From positions 57,255,652 to 57,319,651 of the forward strand of contig OY759265.1 in the NCBI GenBank assembly GCA_963662155.1: DNA of 64,000 bases. Reading direction: 5' to 3'. This document shows, one piece after another, positions 1 to 11,100 of this stretch (position 1 is the first letter of the stretch; each line of letters begins with the position of its first letter). This DNA comes from Lamellibrachia columna (taxonomy: Eukaryota > Annelida > Polychaeta > Sabellida > Siboglinidae). Position numbers and translations under genes: made by a program. The notes beneath the pieces were generated by a model that saw nothing but the letters and a program-made list of their open reading frames with translations, had not been told where the DNA came from and made no database searches.

Positions 1-227
1 GTGACACAACATGAAAGATAAGAATGAGGAGATGGGCGGTGACACAACATGAAAGACAACATGTGCACCATCAGAACTACTGAATGACAACCCACACAAG
101 ACCAAGAGGCAGACCGATGAGACAATGGTGTGAGATGACACAATGAATACTGCCGGAGGACTTTAGACAAGACAGGCTACATCCTGCAGGGGATGGACAA
201 GTTCTAGGTGAAAGGTGAAAGACATAC
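1..227. other. STPG1 intron, left edge
   Basis: Intronic sequence downstream of the STPG1 exon at 228-331. A short direct repeat is present: GTGACACAACATGAAAGA occurs at position 1 and again near 40. No other structure seen. Confidence 0.4.
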
Positions 228-3200
228 GTCAGGTGGGTCTCTCTGCATTTTTCTGGCCGTTGTTGATTTGAAGCTTGAATATGGAACTTTCACACTATCT
301 TTTACAAGTTTCTCCTTGATATTGTACTGCCCTAAAGAGTGACAGAAACAACATCTCAATGTGTGTTTAATGCACATCAAATGCATCTGCTATATTTACA
401 GTCAAAACAGAATGTAACAAAAATGAACGTCTTACTTACAATGTAATTACGACCAGATTTTATTACATTAGGTTCAGATTTGGTAAAGCTAAATTAGCTA
501 AGAGTAGCTTGATGTTTATTGTCTAGTAATGATGCTGTGTGTGTGTGTGCGTGCATGTGTGCGTGCGTGTCACGTGCTCAGACCAATGCAGGCATACACA
601 TGCAGGTAGACACAGCAGACTGTGGTTGGGCTGGACTGGGGCAAAACAGGTCATGCATGATTCCATGACAGCAGGACAAGGCTAATCTCAGATATAATAT
701 GTGGATTATAATATTTATGTAACATCAGTACACCAACATTATAACATCCTGGTCATGTGACAAGATACAGTGAGATGCTACTTCTATATGTAGATATATA
801 TATATATATATATAATGTGTGTGTGTAGGTAACCCCTGTTAGCCCTAACTGACACCGAAGAAAGTTTTGAAGAGAGTAAATAATGTAACCATACATGGGG
901 CAGGATTGTCACAGTCGTCTGTGTCTTTGATATTCACTTTACGCTTAGTTCTTGATCGGAACGCTGCATCAGCGATCATATTGCCATACTTGTTTTTGTG
1001 CTTCAGTACCTGCCAGTGACAAAGAACATATGATGTGACAAAGAGTACATGACTGTGACAAAGGGTATGTGACTGCGACAAAGAGTATATAACTGTGACA
1101 AAGAGTAAATGACTGTGACAAAGAGTATGTGACTGTGACAAAGAGTACATGACTGTGACAAAGAGTACATGACTGTGGCAAAGGGTATATAACTGTGGCA
1201 GAGTATATAACTGTGACAAAGAATAAATGACTGTGACAAAGAGTACATGACTGTGACAAAGAGTATATGAATGTGACAAATAGTATATTAATTTGACAAA
1301 GAGTACATAAATGTGACAAAGAGTGTATCACTGTGACAAAGAGTACATGCATATGACAAAGAGTGTATTACTGTGACAAAGAGTACATGACTGTGACAAA
1401 GAGTGTATGAATATAACAAAGAATGTATGAATGTAACAGAGTGTATGAATGTGACAAAGAGTACGTGACTGTGACAAAGAGTGTATGAATGTAACGAGTG
1501 TATGAATGTGACAAAGAGTATATGAATGTTACAAATAGTATATGAATGTGACAAAGAGGATATGAATATGACAAACAGTTCACGAATGTGATAAATAATA
1601 TATGGATGTGATAAAGAGTACATGACTGTGACAAAGAGTGTATGACTGTGATAAAGAGTACATGAATATGACAAAGAGTGTATGATTGTGACAGAGTACA
1701 CGACTGTGACAAACAGTATATGAATGTGACAAATAGTATATTAATGTGATAGTGTATGAATGTGACAAAGAGTGTATGACTGTGGCAGAGAGTACATTTA
1801 TGTGACAAAGAGTACATGAATATGACGAAGAGTATATGACTGTGACAAAGAGTGTATGACTGACAAAGAGTATGACTGTGACAAAGAGTACGACTGACAA
1901 AGAATGACATTGGCTGTGACAAAGAGTGTATGAATATGATAGTGTATGACTGTGACAAAGAGTGTATGAATATGATAGTGTATGACTGTGACAAAGAGTA
2001 TATGAATGTGACAAATAGTATATCAATGTGACAAAGAGGATATAAACATGAAAAAGAGTACATGAATGTGATAAATAATATATGAATGTGACAAAGAATA
2101 TATGATTGTGGCAAATAGTACGTCTATGACAAAGAGTACATGAATGTAATAAAGAATTCAAGACTATGACAAAGAGTACATGAATGTGACAAAGAGTACG
2201 ACTGTGACAAAGCGTACATGAATATGTAATGCAACAAACCTGTCATGATTTTCAAGTATGGACATATTGACTATTCACACAAATTAATAATTAAACTGGC
2301 AGAAGGTTTACATAATCGGAAATTTACTAATTCAAAATAACTACATAGACCACTATGCAAGTAAATGTTTTCTACAGCTCTGACTAGGGGAAACTGTAAT
2401 ACATCATATTCATTGGGAGCAGGAAAGCCATGGCGCTCCAACTTCTTGGCAATTGGCAGGTGGAATGGGCCAGTAGTACTGGACTTGTTGAAATCTTGCC
2501 GTGTTTGCAACAAACTGGGCAGGCCATATGCTGCTGCCCCCGGACCTGTCGAGACTGGAGGCCGTGCCAAGCGTCTGTCCTGCAGCAGTGAGGTCAGAAG
2601 TGCAGATAGGAGAACGAGACACATGCAAATGACACTTGCACGGCATCACACAACTCACACGATATCACACAACTCACACGATATCACACAACTCACACGA
2701 TATCACACAACTCACACGATATCACAAAATCTTTGGAAGTGTGTTATGTTAAAATGTGATGTTCATATAGGTCAAATGATATCTTGCCACCCAAACTGGA
2801 GGTTGGATAATCAACTAACCAAGCATGTGCAAGGAGACCAATGTGATTAACCAAGGAGACCAATGTGATTAACCAAGGAGACCAATGTGATTAACCAAGG
2901 AGACCAATGTGATTAACCAAGGAGACCAATGTGATTAACCAAGGAGACCAATGTGATTAACCAAGGAGACCAATGTGATTAACCAAGGAGACCAATGTGA
3001 TTAACCAAGGAGACAAATGTGATTAACCAAGGAGACCAATGTGATTAACCAAGGAGACCAATGTGATTAACCAAGGAGACCAATGTGATTAACCAAGGAG
3101 ACCAATGTGATTAACCAAGGAGACCAATGTGATTAACCAAGGAGACCAATGTGATTAACCAAGGAGACCAATGTGATTAACCAAGGAGACCAATGTGATT

Positions 3201-6200
3201 AACCAAGGAGACCAATGTGATTAACCAAGGAGACCAATGTGATTAACCAAGGAGACCAATGTGATTAACCAAGGAGACAAATGTGATTAACCAAGGAGAC
3301 AAATGTGATTAACCAAGGAGACCAATGTGATTAACCAAGGAGACAAATGTGATTAACCAAGGAGACCAATGTGATTAACCAAGGAGACCAATGTGATTAA
3401 CCAAGGAGACCAATGTGATTAACCAAGGAGACCAATGTGATTAACCAAGGAGACCAATGTGATTAACCAAGGAGACCAATGTGATTAACCAAGGAGACCA
3501 ATGTGATTAACCAAGGAGACCAATGTGATTAACCAAGGAGACCAATGTGATTAACCAAGGAGACAAATGTGATTAATCAAGGAGACCAATGTGATTAACC
3601 AAGGAGACCAATGTGATTAACCAAGGAGACAAATGTGATTCTATTACAAATTATTTACTTTTAAAATCAGTTTAGAATATGAATGAAAATATTGAACTAA
3701 ACAATGTGGAACATTGTAAAACATACCTTAACAGCTAAACCTCCCATTCCTTTCCTTGACATGGATGTGACACATTTATCAGCATTGGTGTCATACACAT
3801 AGGTGACAGGTCCAGGATTGTCATTCTGCAAAAGACTGCTGTATATTTGCATTGTTAGAGAACATTACAAATTGGCAACATTTCTAAACAAACTGTTGCA
3901 AGATTCCTGCAGTATTGCCAGAAAACTATATTCTTTTATTTACAATTCAAAATCTCTATGAAATGATGCTTACCATGACTAAACTGTTGAACCTCTTGAC
4001 ATTTGATGAGAAGCCCATCTTACCATGACTAAACTGTTGAACCTCTTGACATTTGATGAGAAGCCCATCTTACCATGGCTGAACTGTTGAACCTCTTGAC
4101 ATTTGATGAGAAGCCCATCTTACCATGACTGAACTGTTGAACCTCTTGACATTTGATGAGAAGCCCATCTTACCATGACTGAACTGTTGAACCTCTTGAC
4201 ATTTGATGAGAAGCCCATCTTACCATGACTGAACTGTTGAACCTCTTGACATTTGATGAGAAGCCCATCTTGTCTGCATTGTTGAGAACAATTGTCTGGT
4301 ACTTGGATGGAATAGAGGCAGTCGGTGGGGCGGGGTGGAGACCTGTGACAAATGTACAAATAAATTTATGTGACAGTGGGCATATAACAGATTTTATGTA
4401 AGATAACAGGGCAAGAGATGTGACCTCTTGCTGCCAGTACACATAGCCTGTAGCAGGATAGCCTCCTAGAAGCAGTGTAGCACAGATTATATGCCAATGA
4501 TGGTTGCAAGGGTGTTAGACTAATTACTCCCATGCGCAGAGTGATACAGCGAACTGTATAAAAAAATCTCATGGTTGGAATCGACCTCACTTGCTTTGCA
4601 ACTCTTATGATTGTCATTTGTTACTCATTGCTAATTGATATAGTTAATTCTAGACAGTTAATAGTTAGGTGTTCTATTCAGGAGTGTGTTTTAGGTCAGT
4701 CACAAATAGCTGCAATATTTGATGTGAAATGTTAGTATCACAGTTTTATAGCCATTTGGTCTTTGGGGTTTTCTCAGTCAATTTGCAAAAAAATACAAAA
4801 TTGTTAACCAAAGAGTGAAATGTTAGTATCGCATGTTTTGTAAATGCTCGATTATTTTTAGAAATGACCATATATATCTGGGTGCGAAACAGGGCTGGGG
4901 TCAATTCCATTTAATCAATTCCAATTCCTTTCAATTAAATTAATCAATTCCAATTCCTTTCAATTAAATTAATCAATTCAAATTCCTTTCAATTCAATTA
5001 ATCAATTCCAATTCCTTTCAATTCAATTAAATCAATTCCAATTCAATTAATTTTTGTTCAATTCAAATTCAAGCTCAAATCTTCATTTCAAATTCAATTA
5101 AAATCCAATTCTGTAATACTAATAGAGGAATTTCTTCCATTTAAGCTCATAACTCTATATTAGCCAATTATAAATGAGGTTAGAGTATTTTCGAGCTTTG
5201 ATCGCTACTGCATGGGAGTGGTGACTTTTTTAAATAATAGTAATACATCCTAAAGTAATAGATAATAGTCTATTACTTTTCTATTACATATATTGCTGCA
5301 AATTTACAAAATATCAGGTTTGTTTGCATGTTATTCCAACTGCTAGTAATTGTAAACAATGTACAGACTGTGGCTGGGCAGTTATTCAAACAAGAAAAGA
5401 CCAGTAGGCTGATCGTTTTATGGTTTCAGAAATACCTGCTCAATGAAACAATGCAGGATTAGCAAGCCAATTACTTAATTGTTGGGATGCCCCATTGGGA
5501 TGGCTATGGCTTCACACATTCCTAGCATACACAAAGGGCATGATTTCAGATATGTGCAGGCAGACAACAAATGTTATCTTAGAGCAGGAGCTTCAACCTG
5601 TATTGAATTCAAAGTAAGCTCATCACACCCCACCATAGTTTGATTTGAGCAGAACTTCTGAGTTCTTTTTTCCAACTACCACATGGGAGACACTTTGTTC
5701 AAATTTGGACAAATGTTCTCACCTCAGATCTTAAAATGGTATACAGATGTATGTTTAGCTGCTACAAAGACTTTGAGTTCATATACAATTCCAGGGTTGG
5801 ATTGAGGATCACACTGGAAATAAAACCAGATCGCACCAGCACTAAAAAATGAGGTTCAATTAATTTTCTCTAAATTCCATTTCCAATCCAACTTACCAAA
5901 AATCTGTCAACTCCAATTCAAATCCAACTTGCTCAAAATGTTTCAATTTAAATTCCAATCCAACTTGCTCAAAAATGTTCCAATTCAAATTCAGGAATTT
6001 AATTGAATAATTCCAATTCATTTCTGAATTCACCCCAGCCCTGGTTCGAAATGAACAGTAGCATCACAACTAGCAAATGCTACTGGTTTGTAAAAAGTAC
6101 TAAAAATGCTACTTGTCAGACTGCATGATCACTCAATTTGGTAGCAAAATTCTGCCTGTTCACACGAGTGATTAGTTATATGATTGGTCGGGTGACAAAG

Positions 6201-7456
6201 TATCATATGAACACCTTTGTCAGACTGATTATCAGGGTAAATTTGTATCTACAACTGTGTCACCGGAATTGCGGCTAAGTCCAATTCAGGCCTCTTTCGG
6301 ACAACAGTTTGAATCAATTGGCCAATCAGTGAATGCTGCGACCGAGTGAACGTGTTTCTGTCGTGATATTTAATCAGAACTCAATTGAGGATTGGTAACC
6401 ATAAATATGTCACACTTGCAGTATCAAGACATGTTGCTCGTATGCACGTTCACACACGAGACGTGACGTCATCCGATCAATCGGGTAACTAAACGTTCGT
6501 GTAAATGGGCCTTTACACTTAGGTTTAGCCATAGCAAAAACATTAAAAGGCAACATTAGAAGGTATATTAACAGTTTTTCAAAATGATAATAAAAATGTA
6601 AAATAGTTACAAACTCGTAAAAAGACAATGGTCTATTTGATGATTATAATATGTGGTACCCCATCCATCCCTTCAGTGAAGACCTGGATGCCTGCATGTG
6701 TCTTTCGAAAGAGGCAGTAAAAGCAGTTGGTCCCTTCTATCTGGTGCCTATGCCAGAGGAAGTAAAAGACCCCACACAGGGAAATGGAAAATACCTACTC
6801 ACTAATTCTAGAAAAGGAAAACTCTGAAAATAAACCACTCCTATGTTAGCTGAAGACAGGGCTGTTTAGAGTTAAATGTCATAAGTAAGTCTGGGTTATC
6901 TGGAGCTGCGGTTGCTGGATTCAAGTTAATGTGCAGTAGGGTATAGATTGACAAGTCTGCACCATCTCCAGTGAGGATTCAAGATGGTACTGGTGGGGAT
7001 ATAATGTTATTTTAGAGCAATAGCCAACAATACTACAAATTCAACAATATACTTATTAGAATATTTTCTTAATTCTATAGAAATATCTCTGCAAACATCC
7101 TATAGAATATTCTATGCAAATTGTTTATACAAAGTCCTAAGGATAAATGACACGTGCATTTTCAATTACTGGAAGTTTTATAATAAACAGTGCTTTTGTT
7201 TTTACACACTGTCAGCGTCTTGCTCGAATTCGTTTTGTAGAGACTGAATATTGGGATCCGTCTGCCACACAAAAATGCTGCCATCTGGCGGAGATTGGTA
7301 GACTAGCGTTAACGTCTATATCCGTGAAACACACAAGTTCGGCTTCAGGAATATCGAAGAAGTACCTTTGTGCAGCTTTCCTTGAATTCTGTTACTGTGT
7401 ATTCGTTGCACAGACTCCTCTTGTACAACTTTAATACTGTCTGACATTGTCGCCAT
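228..7456 (-). CDS. STPG1: STPG1-like (O6-methylguanine-induced apoptosis 2), 3' end beyond left edge
   Basis: Coding exons in transcript order are 7366-7456, 4224-4342, 3727-3825, 2403-2579, 895-1009 and 228-331 (705 nt, 235 codons). All junctions agree in phase (1,0,0,0,1,0) and have GT-AG ends. The start MATMSDSIKVV lies at 7456. Exon 2 encodes ASIPSKYQTIV and KMGFSSNVKRF, which line up with the N-terminus of vertebrate STPG1. Exon 3 opens with NDNPGPVTYVYD, a PGP (SHIPPO-like) turn. Exon 4 has FPAPNEYD, exon 5 has AFRSRTKRK then NPAP, and exon 6 has YNIKEKLVKDS. The known vertebrate protein is about 334 aa, so roughly the last 30% is missing; the final visible donor (gtatgt, 222-227) confirms that the gene continues. 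The family is linked to cilia/sperm flagella and to apoptosis after alkylation; the role here is inferred. Exon 2 ends inside a 6-copy tandem duplication that includes its splice donor. Recognition rests on remembered family sequence, not a search. Confidence 0.85.
776..835. repeat. (TA)n and (GT)n microsatellites in an STPG1 intron
   Basis: Alternating TA at about 793-815 is followed by a short GTGTGT run. A second (GT)n/GCGT run lies near 536-572. Simple repeats only. Confidence 0.8.
1013..2228. repeat. 20-bp minisatellite abutting an STPG1 splice acceptor
   Basis: About 60 diverged copies of a unit close to AAAGAGTACATGACTGTGAC, 19-21 bp each, with many variants (TATATGAATG, TGTATGACTG). 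The array starts within a few bases of the acceptor of exon 895-1009, so the last intron bases on the minus strand are repeat units rich in CTTTGTCAC. Because 20 is not a multiple of 3, several long overlapping frames open on the minus strand; they are not genes. Confidence 0.95.
2643..2727. repeat. 19-bp minisatellite, about 4 copies
   Basis: The unit ATCACACAACTCACACGAT is repeated head to tail about 65 bp upstream of the STPG1 exon 4 acceptor. Confidence 0.9.
2826..3637. repeat. 22-bp minisatellite, about 37 copies
   Basis: Very uniform unit AACCAAGGAGACCAATGTGA plus TT. The only common variant is GACAAATG for GACCAATG. It fills most of the STPG1 intron between exons 2403-2579 and 3727-3825. 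High uniformity implies recent expansion. Confidence 0.97.
3971..4270. repeat. six exact-length 50-bp repeats made of STPG1 exon 2 end plus splice donor
   Basis: Copies start at 3971, 4021, 4071, 4121, 4171 and 4221 with no length change and only 1-2 substitutions. The 4221-4270 copy is the real 3' end of STPG1 exon 2. Read on the minus strand each unit is exon sequence coding MGFSSNVKRFNSSVM followed by GTAAGATGGG, so all six carry the same 5' splice site. Only the first donor (exon low end 4224) keeps the frame into exon 3; the 50-bp period shifts frame at every later donor. Confidence 0.95.
4890..6043. mobile_element. hAT-type non-autonomous transposon in STPG1 intron 1
   Basis: It starts CAGGGCTGGGGTCAATTCC and ends GAATTCACCCCAGCCCTG, a terminal inverted repeat of the CAGGG type. 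It is flanked by an 8-bp target duplication with one mismatch, GTGCGAAA (4882-4889) and GTTCGAAA (6044-6051). CAG..CTG ends with 8-bp duplications are the hAT hallmark. Inside, both ends are built of degenerate AATTCCAATTC blocks. No transposase frame is seen. Confidence 0.85.
6154..6510. mobile_element. short MITE with 25-bp imperfect TIRs
   Basis: The left end GCCTGTTCACACGAGTGATT matches the inverse of the right end (GCCCATTTACACGAACGTTT read inward) over about 25 bp. Length is 357 bp with no coding. The superfamily is not clear and target-site duplications were not evident. Confidence 0.6.
6690..6885 (+). mobile_element. SINE body fragment without its tRNA head
   Basis: It contains GTGTCTTTCGAAAGAGGCAG, AAAGCAGTTGGTCC and GGCTGTTTAGAGTTAAAT, matching in order the body of the SINE at 22137-22335. 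An additional block (CCACTCCTATGTTAGC) recurs inverted at 39748-39792. Confidence 0.6.
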
Positions 7457-8186
7457 TTTGTATCACGCGGTTAACACAAACCGATTACTTTATACATGAA
7501 CAAATTGAGCCAACATCATGTTGTTGACATCGTTTGACGACGTACAACACATCCGGTTGATCGTACCGGAAGAGTCGCCGGCTTTACAATTAGTACGGCC
7601 ATCGAATGGACGTGTGCACCTTTGTTGTTTCCTGAATTAGTTATTTAAGACATATTGCTATAAAATACTCATGATAGATACTCAAATTTGAACAATCCCT
7701 TAAAAAAGTACACATTAAACATTACTGATGTTGATCACGTCCACCGTAAATAGTTCCGGACAGCTTTCAGATTAAACTATATCTCCCGCCAGTTGCTGTG
7801 ACAACGGAGTTCAGCAGCCGTTCCATTTTAGAAACACAGGGGTTAATATGTCACTATCAAAACATAATAGTATTCTCAGACAGAAAAATCCATGTACATT
7901 GATCTAACTATGAAAATGTCATTGCAACGCCAAGTGCAAATCTAAGCATAACTGGTGTATAATCGATTACTAAGCAATCTTTCAATAACAGAAAGTCTGT
8001 AAAACCTTTGGCACGTTCCATTACTAACCAATTACATGAGAGGTCACGACCAAGTGTCACGTTTACATTTTGCGCGGGTATTTCAAGTTTTACTTTGTTA
8101 TCTAGGTGTCATTCTAGCTTCAGACGTACGCCTTTTCGGAACGGTTATTCGATTACCTTTATTTGGAATCTTGCTACGTCTTCAAA
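7457..8186. promoter_or_regulatory. divergent promoter between STPG1 and RRM2
   Basis: The two ATG codons lie 730 bp apart on opposite strands, so one short region must serve both genes. On the RRM2 side it holds TTTTGCGCGGG (8068-8078), which fits the E2F consensus, and a CCAAT box (8028-8032). Nearer STPG1 is ACCGGAAG (7565-7572), an ETS-type site. RRM2 is an E2F- and NF-Y-controlled S-phase gene in vertebrates, so these sites are plausible. No TATA box in a convincing position was seen. Transcription start sites cannot be placed from sequence. Confidence 0.6.
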
Positions 8187-11100
8187 ATGTTGTCTGTTCA
8201 CTCGCCAAAACTCACAAAGGCGCTAAAAAAAATTGAAAATGTCGATACAAGCGACGAGAATCAGGTAACTACTTAATAGTTTGGAAAATTAACTTTTTGG
8301 ATGTGGGTGGCGGTTTGTGTTTTTTTTACATAGTGATAGACGCTCTAAAATACAAAATTAACACCTTTTCGTCTTTCAGCCTCCTGAAAATGCAACACAA
8401 AAGAAGATTGTTTTGGGAGAGAGTCAGTTACAGGTTTGTAATTTCGGAGTTCGCATGCCTTGTAATTTGTGTTCGCGTTTCCTGGTAGTTTAGAACTGTT
8501 AGCCCCGTGCCAATTATAAATGTAATTGAAGTATACAAACGACCGTTGGCGTTGATTTTGTTTGTTTTTTGTTTTCCAGAATGTTCAGAAATCGGGAGGT
8601 CGTGCATCTTTGCCTTTGGTAAGTTTAATCGGCAGACAGATTTCGGCCGACCACATGGCACATGGTATGCCACATACTAAGATACTTGTCAATTTCATCA
8701 CCTTCAAGGACGTGATAATCCTGATTCGTGAATGGTGGCAGGCAGACGCGTCCGTGTCGGTGACGGGCTTCACAGAACAACCAATTATAATTCATGCACA
8801 TATATTTGACGAAATCCGCAGCAATTACTAATTTCGGTGCCGGTGGCTGCACTTGATGAACTCCAACGGTTGTCATTCCCGCCTTGAGTTGTGAGGTCAC
8901 TGTTTCAACTGTATTGTTCATTCTTTCTCATTCATATTACGAAAGCTTGAGGTCATATTACTGTGGATGACCTAATTTTCGGGTATACTGTGATTACTCG
9001 CATAGACATAGTTAGTAAGTTTTACAGATCTAAATATCAGATATAAAAAGGACCACTGCTTTTTAGTTTTAGTCTTACAAAATACAGGCAAAGTGGGGTA
9101 ATAAAAATTGCCTAAGCTTCGAAAACGGCAGCAGGTCCTCTTGTCGTCTTGATTGACAGTTCAATGCTCTGACTGCTTTTGCCCCTCTTTTTAAAATATC
9201 TACTGCGCCCAATTTTGTCTTATTGACTTTTGTGTATTCCTGATCTACTGTGGAGTGTAGGCTTCTTTTATGAATGTTTTATTATTAAAAAAAATTGTGT
9301 TGTCTGTCTGGGTTAATAGTGGCCAGCTTCTGTCTCGTGAGACTATGCTTGTCTTGGCTGCAGTTAATTGCCAGCATGGCGCCTCGCACACTTGGTCTCC
9401 TGCTTACTCCAAATTGCAAAAGTGTGGCCTCCGGTCTCTACAAGGAGGAGGAAAAGGGCTGATATGTTTTCAAGGTTATTAATGGATTTACTGACATAGA
9501 CACCAAGAGAATATTCGAGCTAATCCATACCCCCCGTCCAGGAAGATGCAACAAGTCAATAGGCACCACGGCTGACTAGATGCACGCCACAAGTTCTTTT
9601 CACAGCGAGTAATCAAGCCATGGAATACGGGGTATACCCTACCAAGCGATCGTGTCAATGCACTAACAGTAAACAATTTCAAAACGAAACATCAAAATTA
9701 CTGCCATAACCACTGTTTGGGGGCTATATATGAGCCTGAAGGCTCCCTGCTCCAAACCCTTTCAAGGTATGCTGCAGTGTCGATAACAGAACCACCAGTA
9801 AGACTGGCTTGCTATGTAGATCGGTCTTCAGCAACTGTTTGCCAGTGCATAGGGTCACTGCCATTGTTTTAGATCTCTTGATTACATCCTTGGATCTGAA
9901 CTGACAATTGGGCATTTGCCATACAGTGAATTCCCTGTAGATAATGATCTTTGGGAGGCATGCTGTACATGTCATTTCTGTTTGAGAATGCTGCCTGGGT
10001 AATAGAATTTGTATATCATCTGTGCTAGTGGTGTCTACTCTGTTTATTTCTGACTTTTCTTTAGTTAACATTAATTTCTAACAGTTAATTTCTATATAAA
10101 ATATAGTCATGCAACTTTGTATATGTTCATTTAGGGAAAGAAAGCTGCATCAAAAAAGCTGCAAGACGATGAAGACGAACCCCTTCTGATGGCAAACCCG
10201 CGACGCTTCGTCATGTTTCCAATTGAGTATCACGACATCTGGCAGATGTACAAGAAAGCAGAAGCATCTTTCTGGACCGCAGAGGAGGTTGACCTATCTA
10301 AAGATATCATGCACTGGGAGTCGTTGAAGGACGATGAAAGGCACTTCATATCACACATACTGGCATTCTTCGCTGCCAGCGATGGCATCGTGAATGAAAA
10401 TCTGGTACGATGTCTTAATTACTGCATGTTTTCCACATTGGATGAACATACAGGACATTTAGGTGCTGACCGTGTCACCATTGTATGTTTTTTGCAGAAA
10501 GTTGTGCTTGCTGTTTTTTTTTCAACTATACTATGGAAAAACGCAGGCCAAAATTACTGAATTATAAGAGATTACCAAATTATAAGGCTAAATTCAGCAA
10601 AATGATTGAAACAAGTTTTCACCACTTCTCATGTAGTTTTGTGAAGAAATGCTTTTGCAATGGCATTTAAGGGACACAGTTGTTATCGTAAAATCATGTT
10701 TGATTGTTATGTTATATATATATTGTGTCGTCATTACCGTGATATCACGGCTTCACTGAACAAATGTGTTTTAATAAACCACATTTTAAATATATTTATG
10801 CGGGACAAAGCTACCTACAAAAGAGTTAATGACATGGAAACCGTGGCTCGTTTGCTGAAGACAACAAAGTCAAATGTATGTTTGTATACGAGCTTTATAA
10901 TAAGCCAAATAGTAAAATGCAATACAATAATATGTATACATCATAAATACATTATTTATACAATGAAAACAGTTGTGACCTAGTTTATATACTCAGCTTA
11001 CAAAATATCAGCAAAGGAGGGGGAACCAACCACACAAGGCCAATCTGTAATGCACGATTGCAGAATGGCTCCCCCCACCCCACAAATATACTTTGTTTAA

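Noticed and set aside
845..2161. Several long minus-strand frames rich in SHTLCHSH-like repeats
   Set aside because: They are translations of the 20-bp intronic array. Only the part from 895 to 1009 is real STPG1 exon.
2826..3637. CRISPR-like array of regular direct repeats
   Set aside because: Units are contiguous with no unique spacers, and the context is a eukaryotic intron. The same applies to the other arrays.
10189..10560. RRM2 starting at the internal ATG at 10189
   Set aside because: This is an in-frame Met within exon 4; upstream exons 1-3 with matching phases give the full N-terminus, and the frame past 10404 is intron.
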